Shown: piece by piece, positions 52,264 to 59,621 of the stretch
Position numbering within the stretch: the stretch's first letter is position 1
How the letters are laid out: the number at the start of each line of letters is the position of its first letter
DNA from: Desulfoluna butyratoxydans
Lineage (GTDB): Bacteria; Desulfobacterota; Desulfobacteria; Desulfobacterales; Desulfolunaceae
Assembly (NCBI RefSeq): GCF_900699765.1
Contig: NZ_CAADHO010000003.1
Coordinates: 732,333-796,332 of the forward strand
Length of the DNA stretch: 64,000 bases
Direction of reading: 5' to 3'
Translations under genes and position numbers: made by a program
Notes under the pieces: generated by a model
Databases searched by the model: none
What the model saw: only the letters and a program-made list of their open reading frames with translations
What the model was told of the DNA's origin: nothing

Positions 52264-52623
52264 ATGAAACGGGTGCTCTTTGTCATTTTTGTTTTTATCA
52301 TGCCTTTAGCATGCAGTGCGGCTGAGTTTATCCATCCTGCATCGTTTTCTGGTTCGGAAAAAGAGAAAAAGCAAGTTATCGAATATATCAAGGAAAATGT
52401 GAATAGGGAATATTCGGCTATCGGCATGGGGAACCCCTCGACCCTGCGCATGATGGAGAATCAAGAGCTAAAATCCTTCAAGCAATTGACGAAGGTGACA
52501 GATGCCTCATTGTTGGACCGCGTCATTGACCAATACTGCGGGATCGGAATGTGCAATTACCAAACTCTTCTTATGATGTATAATCAGGAAAAGAAAGCCG
52601 CGAGCCAGTCCCTTACCTGGTAA
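52264..52623 (+). CDS. Small secreted protein with internal duplication
   Basis: The 119-aa protein has a signal peptide (MKRVLFVIFVFIMPLACSAA). The mature part contains two related segments, YSAIGMGNPSTLRMMENQEL and YCGIGMCNYQTLLMMYNQEK. The second has two cysteines (C-G-I-G-M-C) absent from the first. GGGAG lies 7 bases before the ATG. No family name comes to mind; function unknown. Confidence 0.7.
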   Translation: MKRVLFVIFVFIMPLACSAAEFIHPASFSGSEKEKKQVIEYIKENVNREYSAIGMGNPSTLRMMENQELKSFKQLTKVTDASLLDRVIDQYCGIGMCNYQTLLMMYNQEKKAASQSLTW

Positions 52624-53151
52624 ATTAATGGACGTTTCGGAAGGTATGCTTGAAAAGGGGGCCCTTTTGCTGATCTTAAGAGCCCCTTTGGTTATGCCTC
52701 CGCCGAATCATACAGTTTGTTTCCTCGTAAGGATAACTTTTTACGACGATTTTATTCGATAAAGCGACCCGCCGGGGAACGCAGAATCGTGACCAAAAAG
52801 AGCTGCTAAAACCTTCCCCATATCCCTTTCTCTTCCATCCCCAATTTAGCTATACGAGTCGAACCGACCTTCCGAATCGCTTTTATTTATATTGGTGGTG
52901 GCAGATGAGTGAGCCTTCGCGGGGAGCGTCTTGCGAATCGAAATGTATTCGAAAATATGGTGTGTTAATTTTTATTGGATGGCTTGGTCTGCAGCGAAAG
53001 CCTTTGGCCACGCGAAACGTTTATCGGTGCGGGAGGTGTACCCTGTGTGCCGTGGGTGGGATGCTGCATTCATGGTGGGGTCTCACGGGCAAAGCCCGTA
53101 AGGGAATGCGACGAGCCCGAGGAACGAGGGCTCGAAGCATTCCCGAAACTG
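52624..53151. other. Right edge of the island; degenerate REP-like sequence
   Basis: GC rises again here. From about 52985 the sequence (CACGCGAAACGTTTATCGGT, GCGGGAGGTGTACCC) is a decayed relative of the REP at 58661. No gene is credible. The stretch ends in the strong hairpin described separately. Confidence 0.5.
53102..53144. repeat. 43-bp palindrome downstream of ccsA
   Basis: GGGAATGC-GAC-GAGCCC is inverted as GGGCTC-GAA-GCATTCCC around GAGGAACGA. The CCCGAGGAACGAGGG core recurs at 37001 and 56376. It has no T-run, so it is a stable hairpin rather than a classical terminator. It lies 8 bases past the ccsA stop. Confidence 0.75.
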
Positions 53152-53967
53152 TTAGGCTCCGTAGCTGTGCAGGCCGGGAAGCAGGTTTACGCCGAAGTAA
53201 GTGAACATGACGGCGGCAAAGCCGATGATGGAGAGGACGGCGGTTTTCTTGCCGCTCCAGCCGCGGACCAGGCGCACATGGATGAGGGAGGCGTAGATGA
53301 ACCAGGTGATGAGGGACCAGGTCTCTTTGGGGTCCCAGCCCCAGTAGCGGCCCCAGGCAGAGTTGGCCCATACCGCGCCGGTGATGATGCCGATGGACAG
53401 GAAGAGAAAGCCCAGGAGGATCATCTGGTGGGAGGCCTCGTCGATGTCGAAGGACCCCTCCTCGGACCGGGCCGCGTCGGGCCGGAAGAGGAAGAGAAGG
53501 CTCAGGGCAAAGGAGAGGGCAAAGGCGGCATAGCCCACAAAGCAGGTCATGACGTGGGCGCTGAGCCAGTTGCTCTTCAGGGCGGGCATCAGGGGGCGGA
53601 TCTGTGAGCCCACGCTGGGGGAGAGGGAGGCGTAGGCCAGGGCCAGAAAGGAGAAGGTGAGGGCAAAACCCCCTGCGATGCGGATGTTCATGAGCCGCTC
53701 CAGCACCAGGTAGAGGGCGGCGATGGCCAGGCCGTAAAAGACAAGGGACTCATAGAGGTTGGATAGCGGAATGCGCCCGATGCCCAGGGCGTAGGACTCG
53801 GACCACCGCAGCAGGAATCCCGCCGTGTTGATCCCAAGGCCCACGGCTGCAGTGGCCGTGGCAGGCAGGTTCAGCCGGGTTGACTTGAAAATCCACGCAC
53901 AAAAGTAGAGGAGGCCGGACAGGCCGTAGACAAAGGTTGCAATGGATATGAGCAGGGAGCTTGTCAT
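53152..53967 (-). CDS. ccsA: System II cytochrome c biogenesis protein CcsA (CcsB)
   Basis: The 271-aa integral membrane protein has about eight helices. It carries the haem-handling tryptophan-rich motif WGRYWGWDPKETWSLITW (consensus WGxxWxWDxKE) and periplasm-facing histidines (LSAHVMTCFVGYAAF, SLIHVRLVRG). With ResB it exports haem and ligates it to CXXCH motifs. It is the last gene of a minus-strand operon TPR-resB-ccsA, 73 bases after resB. Confidence 0.95.
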   Translation of the reverse strand: MTSSLLISIATFVYGLSGLLYFCAWIFKSTRLNLPATATAAVGLGINTAGFLLRWSESYALGIGRIPLSNLYESLVFYGLAIAALYLVLERLMNIRIAGGFALTFSFLALAYASLSPSVGSQIRPLMPALKSNWLSAHVMTCFVGYAAFALSFALSLLFLFRPDAARSEEGSFDIDEASHQMILLGFLFLSIGIITGAVWANSAWGRYWGWDPKETWSLITWFIYASLIHVRLVRGWSGKKTAVLSIIGFAAVMFTYFGVNLLPGLHSYGA

Positions 53968-54000
53968 CTCTGTTCTCCGAATCTGTTAAGTGTCATACAT

Positions 54001-54032
54001 GATCACCCCATGCGCCAAGGCAAGGGGTGATC
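54001..54032. other. Perfect hairpin between resB and ccsA
   Basis: GATCACCCC (54001-54009) and GGGGTGATC (54024-54032) are exact inverted repeats around 14 bases, inside the operon. It has no T-run, so it may stabilise or process the mRNA. Confidence 0.5.
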
Positions 54033-54040
54033 TTATCGTG

Positions 54041-55375
54041 TTAACCCAGCCTGTTTAGAAGCTGCCGGGCGTAGCGTGTGGCCCACACCTTGTTTTTCGG
54101 GGCTGCCCCCGAGACGGTGACGGTGCTGCCCAGGGCCGCCGGGGTAAGGGTGACGCGGATCTTTTTATGGCCCGTGAAAAAGGCCACGAAGCAGCCTGCA
54201 ATCATGAGGATAAAACCGGTGTAGACCAGACCCACGCCGGGGTCGTACGTTACCTGAAGCCCGGTGTAGTAGGCGTGTTCATGGTCTGCGATGGAGAGGA
54301 TCCAGTCGCCCTTGCGCATTTTGTCGAAATTGGAGAAGCGGGAGAGGAGCACCACCTCGGTTTTTGAGCCGTTGTCTGTGAGGGTGCCGATGGCGGCCTC
54401 ACCCACAGACCTTCCGTTGAAGGCGTGGTTGGATGCGTAGCGGTCGAAGGTGAAGGTCTTGCCCGGGGCAAAGGGGACGGTTTCTCCGATGTCCACCGCC
54501 TTGGTCACGGTTTGACCGGTGGCTTTTTCCATAAAGGCAAAGGAGAAGTCCTTGGCCCCCATGGTGCCGTAGCTGGACTGGTAGAAGGTCACCCCGTTGT
54601 GGGTGAGTGGCTTGTTGACGATGATGTCCCGTGTGAGGACCTCCTTGTCATTTTCAAGAACCGTGAGGCTGGACCGGTACTCCTTGACGCTGCCCGTGTC
54701 GTAATGGCTGATGCTGAAGGTGTTGCAGCGCACGGAAAAGCCCAGGGGCTTTTTTTCGTTGGTGTTTCTGAGGATGATGGTATCGACGGTTTCGCCCTCG
54801 GGTACGTTCACCGCTCCGTCGAACCCGAAGAGGCTGCCCACCAGGGCCCCTGCCAGCAGGATGAGGATGCCTGCGTGGACCACGTCCGCTCCCATGCGGG
54901 TCCAGCGGCCTTTTTCGGCGTCAAAGGCGACCCCGTTCGGGAGGGCGACCTTCCGGGTTGTGGCAAATCGGGCGGAAAGGGCCGATTGAACGGTCTCTTC
55001 AAGGGTTCCGGGGGATTTGGGGCTGGTGCCTTTAGCCAGGGTCGGAAGCGAGGAAAACCCTTTAAACCCCTTGCCGAAGGAGAGCTTCAGGGTGGTTCGG
55101 AAGCGGGTCACCGTGCATACCACGATGTTGACGGTCAGCAGGATGATGAGCAGGACAAACCACCAGGAACCGTACATGTCCGTCAAATCCAGGATGTGGA
55201 AGACCCGGTAGAGGGGCTCGCCAAAGGTCTGGATGTAGTCGGCGGCGTGTTTGTTCTGGGGGATCAGGGTACCCAGCACCGAGGTACCCGCCAGCATGAG
55301 CAGCAGGGCCACGGTCAGGCGGACGGATTTGAAGTGATCCGTCACCGTAGAAAGGAGATTCTGGGACGCGCGCAT
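54041..55375 (-). CDS. resB: System II cytochrome c biogenesis protein ResB (Ccs1)
   Basis: The 444-aa protein has ResB topology: two or three N-terminal helices (VALLLMLAGTSVLGTLIPQN, WWFVLLIILLTVNIVVCTV), a helix at ~165-185, a large periplasmic domain (DIIVNKPLTHNGVTFYQSSY is the hallmark segment) and a last helix (GLVYTGFILMIAGCFVAFF). It keeps apocytochrome cysteines reduced and delivers haem together with CcsA. Its ATG overlaps the stop of the upstream TPR gene (TAATG), so translation is coupled. Confidence 0.95.
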   Translation of the reverse strand: MRASQNLLSTVTDHFKSVRLTVALLLMLAGTSVLGTLIPQNKHAADYIQTFGEPLYRVFHILDLTDMYGSWWFVLLIILLTVNIVVCTVTRFRTTLKLSFGKGFKGFSSLPTLAKGTSPKSPGTLEETVQSALSARFATTRKVALPNGVAFDAEKGRWTRMGADVVHAGILILLAGALVGSLFGFDGAVNVPEGETVDTIILRNTNEKKPLGFSVRCNTFSISHYDTGSVKEYRSSLTVLENDKEVLTRDIIVNKPLTHNGVTFYQSSYGTMGAKDFSFAFMEKATGQTVTKAVDIGETVPFAPGKTFTFDRYASNHAFNGRSVGEAAIGTLTDNGSKTEVVLLSRFSNFDKMRKGDWILSIADHEHAYYTGLQVTYDPGVGLVYTGFILMIAGCFVAFFTGHKKIRVTLTPAALGSTVTVSGAAPKNKVWATRYARQLLNRLG

Positions 55376-55977
55376 TATTGGTTTCCTTCCTTGTCATGCC
55401 CCTCTTTGAAATGGGCGATGAATTCATCGATGGACTGGTTACCTGCCATGGCAAGGGGGTTGATCTCCCGCAGGGCCTCCCAGGAGGCGATGGCCTCATC
55501 GCGTTTGCCCAGGTCGTAGAACAGGACGATGCCTTTGTTGAGGTAGGCGCTTTCCTGTTCTTTGTTGACGGCAATGGCCGCGTCAAAGGTTTCAACGGCT
55601 TTTTGCGGCTGTTTGTTTCGCCGGTACATAATCCCCAGGTCGGTGAGGACGTTGGCATTGTCGGGTGTGATGGCAAGGGCGCGGTTGTACGCGTCGATGG
55701 ACTTGGCGTACTGGTCCGTATCAAAGTAGGTGTTGCCCAGGCGGATAAGCAGGTCCGCGTTATTCGGGTTCTCGGCAAGTTGCTGCTCCAGGGCCTGGGC
55801 CATCTGTGCCAGCTTGGCGTTGCCCTGGGGCGCGGTGGTGGCGTAGCCCGGGGCTTTCATTTTCCAGGCCGATAAGGCAACCCCGGCGAAAAAACCGATG
55901 GCAAGGGCCAGAATGAGGAGGAGAGGCGAGGTTCGGGTGACGACCTTGCCTTCTGGTCTGTCAAGTTTATCCGTCAT
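55375..55977 (-). CDS. Membrane-anchored TPR protein
   Basis: The 200-aa protein has one N-terminal membrane helix (PLLLILALAIGFFAGVALSA), then TPR repeats (ADLLIRLGNTYFDTDQYAKS, ANVLTDLGIMYRRNKQPQKA, SAYLNKGIVLFYDLGKRDEA). The start is the ATG giving MTDKLDRPEGK; the longer reading lacks protein character. In this operon position it resembles the TPR chaperones (CcmI/NrfG type) that hold apocytochromes for haem attachment (inference from context). Confidence 0.88.
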   Translation of the reverse strand: MTDKLDRPEGKVVTRTSPLLLILALAIGFFAGVALSAWKMKAPGYATTAPQGNAKLAQMAQALEQQLAENPNNADLLIRLGNTYFDTDQYAKSIDAYNRALAITPDNANVLTDLGIMYRRNKQPQKAVETFDAAIAVNKEQESAYLNKGIVLFYDLGKRDEAIASWEALREINPLAMAGNQSIDEFIAHFKEGHDKEGNQ

Positions 55978-56501
55978 GGGATGTGTTCCTGTTTTTTGGG
56001 TACGGGTGTCTGTAAGGTGGTACGGCCGAGACGGAACGGATACCTGTGTTGATGCGTCACCTGAGTATGATGTTCTTGAATGTGTCAATTCCATCGCGTT
56101 AGCCGTGTTCCGTCTCGGCCGCGTTCGTACCATAGCGAAGTCGTGTTGCCGAAACCTTTCCGGGACATTACAATGATGAAAGGAACCTCCGCTCCGTTGA
56201 CAGGGGAAGGGGGCTTTTTTTAGGGTACGCAGATAGAATGATTTTTTTTGTAACTATTCAGTTCAAAGCTGCCTCAGGCGGTCCTGCCGGGGGCTAAACT
56301 TTTAAAAAAAGTTTAATAAATTAGGTCATAAAAAACAGTTAGATGAATGCCGTTTTAAAAGCAGACGTGATTTGACCCGAGGAACGAGGGGCAAATTACA
56401 TCTGCTATCTGCTATCGAGGTGGCACACCTTGCCGCCGGAGGCTGGTTTTTGGATCTGAATAGTTACCTTTTCTTAAGAGAACCTCACGTCGAGGATGTA
56501 C
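55978..56501. other. Divergent promoter region with family A repeat
   Basis: 524 bases between the divergent TPR-resB-ccsA operon and the two-component genes. The right 220 bases are a family A repeat (described separately). The left part has no recognisable gene or repeat; promoter elements are not obvious. Confidence 0.45.
56250..56467. repeat. Dispersed repeat family A, long copy with extra modules
   Basis: Perfect ends GTAACTATTCAG (56250-56261) and CTGAATAGTTAC (56456-56467). Inside are the GC hairpin, the AT palindrome, the TTTGACCCGAGGAACGAGGG module (56371-56390) and the CAAGGTG/CACCTTG module in inverse (about 56415-56433). It lies directly upstream of the response regulator. Confidence 0.85.
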
Positions 56502-57179
56502 ATGCGGATACTCATTATTGAAGATGACATAGAGATTGCAGGATTTATCGCCAAAGGGTTCAGGCAGGAGGGTTTTGCCGTGGACACGGCCCATCGGGGG
56601 GACGACGGCCTGGTGCTTGCCCTGGAGGAGTCTTACGATGCGGCTGTCATCGACATCATGCTGCCCGGGTGCAACGGCCTGGAGATCATCGAGGCCATGC
56701 GGGAAAAGCGGGTCAACACCCCGGTGCTCATCTTGAGCGCCAAGCGGTCCGTGGACGACCGGGTACGTGGCATCCAGCGCGGCGGGGACGACTACATGGT
56801 CAAGCCCTTTGCCTTCTCAGAGCTCTTGGTGCGGATCCAGGCCCTGATCCGGCGTTCCGGCGGGGTGGCCGAGGCCTCCACCCTCACCGTGGGGGACCTG
56901 TTCATGGACCTGTTAAAACGGGGGGTAAAGCGCGGGGACACCGTGCTGGAGCTTCAGCCCAGGGAGTTCTCCCTTCTGGAATACCTCATGCGAAACGCGG
57001 AGAGGCCCGTCTCCAAGACCATGATCTTGGAGCATGTGTGGGACCTTCACTTCGACCCCCAGACCAATGTGGTGGATGTGCTGGTCTGCCGCCTGAGAAA
57101 CAAAGTGGACAAAGCCTTTGATGCCAAGATGATCCACACCATCCGAGGGGTGGGCTATGTCCTTAAAGCGCCTGCGTAA
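56502..57179 (+). CDS. OmpR-family response regulator
   Basis: The 225-aa protein has a receiver domain with acidic pocket IIEDD, phospho-acceptor Asp51 in VIDIMLPG, Ser/Thr in LILSAK, and Lys in VKPFAF. The winged-helix domain has LQPREFSLLEYLMRNAERPV and NVVDVLVCRLRNKVDK, ending TIRGVGYVL. The ATG at 56502 has GAGG 6 bases upstream; an ATG at 56496 touches it. It overlaps the kinase gene by 23 bases, so the two are a pair. Closest in style to CusR/CopR regulators (inference). Confidence 0.94.
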   Translation: MRILIIEDDIEIAGFIAKGFRQEGFAVDTAHRGDDGLVLALEESYDAAVIDIMLPGCNGLEIIEAMREKRVNTPVLILSAKRSVDDRVRGIQRGGDDYMVKPFAFSELLVRIQALIRRSGGVAEASTLTVGDLFMDLLKRGVKRGDTVLELQPREFSLLEYLMRNAERPVSKTMILEHVWDLHFDPQTNVVDVLVCRLRNKVDKAFDAKMIHTIRGVGYVLKAPA

Positions 57180-58551
57180 CATCACCCGTACCCTGGGGTT
57201 CCGCGTGGGGGCCTGGTATTCGGCGATCTTTATCGGAAGCTCGGCTCTGATGTTTGTCCTGGCCTACCTTTTTCTCGGGGCCACCCTGAGGTCCCAGGAT
57301 TACGAGGAGATTCGCCTGGAGCTGCGGGAGGTACAGACCCTCTACGACATCGGTGGTGTCTCCGCCCTCAACCGGTACGTGGACCAGCTGGGAAGCGAGC
57401 GCAGGTCGCGCCCCCTGTTTATCCGGGTGGCGGATCGGGACAATCACACCCGGCATATCTTCTCCCAGGGCAGCTGGGAAGATTTTGATCTCACCCTTCT
57501 TTCCCACGGCTGCAGTGATTGCCAGGGCTGGCAGACCCTTTCCTGCCGAAAAGGAACCTACGTGCTGGACGTGCTCTCAGGCCCCTTGACCAAAAGGGGC
57601 AACCGCGTGCAGGTGGGCATGAGCAGCCAGCGCCGTCAGGAGATCCTCAGCCAGTTCCGCCGAATCTTTCTTGTGGTGATGATTCCCCTTTTTGCCCTGG
57701 GGCTCGGTGGCGGTCTCTTTCTTTCACGCCGGACCCTTCGGCCCATCCGCGATATCATCAAAACGGTTCGATCCATAGACGCCGGGACCATGGAAGCCCG
57801 GGTCCCGCGTACCCGCACAGGTGATGAACTCGACGAACTGGCCGGGCTTTTTAACAGCATGCTGGACAGCATCCACGGGCTTATCATCCGTATGGAGAAC
57901 TCCCTGGACGACGTGGCCCATGATCTCAGGACCCCCATGACGCGCCTGCGAAACGTCTCGGAGATGGCCTTACGGGAAGGGGGCGACCCCGAGCTGCTTC
58001 GCCAGGCCCTTGAAAAGGGCATCGAAGAGTCCGATCGCATCCTGAGCCTTCTCACCACCCTTATGGACGTCTCCGAAGCCGAGACGGGCATGCTCCGCAT
58101 CACTCCCCGCGAAACCGACCTCACCGAACTCATTGAAACCATCGTGGAGATGTACCGGTTTGTGGCCGAAGAAAAGACCGTGGAAATCGACGCCACCATC
58201 GAACAGGGGCTTGTGGCCTCTGTGGACCCCCACCGCCTGAGTCAGGCCCTTGCCAATATCCTGGATAATGCCGTCAAGTTCACCCCCGAAGGCAAGCGTG
58301 TTGGCATCACTGCCCGCAGAGACGCCGACACCGTTCGCATCGACATCCTTGACGCCGGGCCAGGCATTCCCTCCGAAGACATCCCCCGGATCTGGGACCG
58401 CCTCTTCCGCGGAGACAGAAGCCGTTCGGAAAAAGGCCTGGGCCTTGGGCTCAGCCTGGTCAGGGGCATTGTGGCCGCTCACCACGGCGAGATCCATGTG
58501 GAGAGCCGGGAGGGCGAAGGGGCAACATTCACCGTGATTCTTCATCCATAA
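57157..58551 (+). CDS. Sensor histidine kinase (CusS-like)
   Basis: The 464-aa protein has membrane helices at ~19-40 and ~165-190 that enclose a periplasmic sensor of about 125 residues. The sensor holds cysteines in SHGCSDCQGWQTLSC that could bind metal or sense redox. HAMP follows, then HisKA DDVAHDLRTPMTRLR with His255. The ATPase motifs are NILDNAVKFTP, DAGPGIP and KGLGLGLSLV. It is partner of the overlapping OmpR-type regulator. The downstream gene is on the other strand, so no target operon is visible. Confidence 0.94.
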   Translation: MSLKRLRNITRTLGFRVGAWYSAIFIGSSALMFVLAYLFLGATLRSQDYEEIRLELREVQTLYDIGGVSALNRYVDQLGSERRSRPLFIRVADRDNHTRHIFSQGSWEDFDLTLLSHGCSDCQGWQTLSCRKGTYVLDVLSGPLTKRGNRVQVGMSSQRRQEILSQFRRIFLVVMIPLFALGLGGGLFLSRRTLRPIRDIIKTVRSIDAGTMEARVPRTRTGDELDELAGLFNSMLDSIHGLIIRMENSLDDVAHDLRTPMTRLRNVSEMALREGGDPELLRQALEKGIEESDRILSLLTTLMDVSEAETGMLRITPRETDLTELIETIVEMYRFVAEEKTVEIDATIEQGLVASVDPHRLSQALANILDNAVKFTPEGKRVGITARRDADTVRIDILDAGPGIPSEDIPRIWDRLFRGDRSRSEKGLGLGLSLVRGIVAAHHGEIHVESREGEGATFTVILHP

Positions 58552-58660
58552 ATATTATGGGTGTTGCTTCGTCGGGTGCGTTGTTCGTACCGTTATCTTC
58601 TCAAAAAAGTGGATTGGTTGTGGTCGCTCGGGATGATGTGGGCTGCGGCCAAATCCGTTG

Positions 58661-58715
58661 GCTTCGCGTAACGTTTGCGGTGCGGGGGCCGCACCCTACG
58701 CTTCGTCGGCCGGGC
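58661..58715. repeat. REP element of the RAYT family
   Basis: GGCTTCGCGTAACGTTTGCG, then GGTGCGGGGGCCGCACC hairpin, then CTACGCTTCG. It is the same unit found around the RAYT gene at 62971. It lies just downstream of the minus-strand methyltransferase gene. Confidence 0.8.
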
Positions 58716-58736
58716 GGTATTGGCGTGGGCGCGCAT

Positions 58737-59321
58737 TTACCCTTTTGGCTTTGCCCGCTCCATGAGGAGAAGAGTCTCCTGATTTCGTTCTTTGTTGGTG
58801 AATTCGTAGGAGGCGATGCGGAATTCGTCGTAGGGGACGGCTGCGGCCCAGGCTTTGATCCGTTGCTGCTCGATCTGGCCCTGGGGGTGACCGCCGTAAA
58901 TGGCGATGGAGATGACGCCCCGCCTGTGGAGAAGGCCCATGGCGGTGCGGATGGCGGATAGGGAGGTGTCGGCCTGGGTGGTGACGGGTGATTCGCTTGC
59001 CGGGAGGTAGCCCAGGTTGAAGCTTACGGCCTTGATCATGCCGTGGGTGTCGCCGGGCAGGTGGTCGGTCATGGTTTCGTGCCCGGCGTGGAAGAGGGTG
59101 ACCCTGTCCATGAGATCGGCTTTGGTGAGGTTTTCCGTTGCCCTGTCCAGGGCTTCTTGCTGGACGTCAAATCCGTAAACACGGCCCTTGGGCCCCACGG
59201 AGCGGGCAAGGAAACCGGTGTCGTAGCCCGCTCCCACGGTGGCGTCTACGACGATGTCGCCGGGGCTGAGAAAACGTTGCATGGTCTGTTGGGCGATATG
59301 GACAATGCCTTGAAGGGACAT
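58737..59321 (-). CDS. Class I SAM-dependent methyltransferase, MnmM/YtqB-like (PF06962 type)
   Basis: The 194-aa protein has motif I DATVGAGYDTGFLAR, motif II RVYGFDVQQEAL, and the family-specific AVSFNLGYLPAS (NxxYxP-like catalytic loop). SIAIYGGHPQGQIEQ and the C-terminal NQETLLLMER also match PF06962. Bacillus YtqB/MnmM of this family methylates the wobble uridine of some tRNAs (established for relatives). No tRNA-modification neighbour is present. Confidence 0.85.
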   Translation of the reverse strand: MSLQGIVHIAQQTMQRFLSPGDIVVDATVGAGYDTGFLARSVGPKGRVYGFDVQQEALDRATENLTKADLMDRVTLFHAGHETMTDHLPGDTHGMIKAVSFNLGYLPASESPVTTQADTSLSAIRTAMGLLHRRGVISIAIYGGHPQGQIEQQRIKAWAAAVPYDEFRIASYEFTNKERNQETLLLMERAKPKG

Positions 59322-59445
59322 GGGAATCTCCGGAATGGTCGGGGTACATCAAGGGGGGACAGGTTTCCAAAAAGGGAACCGGTCCCACAAACATTCTGAT
59401 CTGCTGGGTTGGGCTTATCACGGGCCGACAGCTCAGTAAACCATG

Positions 59446-59476
59446 AAGGCGCATTCCATTCGGATGCGCCTTTTTA
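59446..59476 (+). terminator. Intrinsic terminator-like hairpin
   Basis: AAGGCGCAT (59446-59454) pairs with ATGCGCCTT (59464-59472) and is followed by TTT. It points rightwards, although no plus-strand gene is seen immediately before it. Confidence 0.55.
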
Positions 59477-59620
59477 ACTGTTCAGGTGCTTACGGCGGGT
59501 CGCTTTTTTAAAAAAGCTCCGCAAAAACGTTTCGATTACATGCCCGATACGTTCACAAGACCTGTTTGTCAAACTTTTTAAACGTTTGGCCCCCGGCAGG
59601 GCCGCCGGAGGCTTTTTTTG
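59475..59620. repeat. Dispersed repeat family A, copy abutting a stop codon
   Basis: TAACTGTTCAG at the left, GGCGGGTCGCTTTTTT, GCTCCGCAAAAACG, CCTGTTTGTCAAAC, palindrome, GC hairpin and GAGGC plus seven T at 59609-59619. The right outer end is missing: the stop of the FAD enzyme gene begins 2-3 bases later, so the insertion or a deletion reached the very end of the gene. Confidence 0.8.
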
Positions 59621-59621
59621 A

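Noticed and set aside
52975..53607. Plus-strand 210-codon frame
   Set aside because: Antisense of ccsA and the REP-like region; ccsA has the haem-handling motif on the minus strand.
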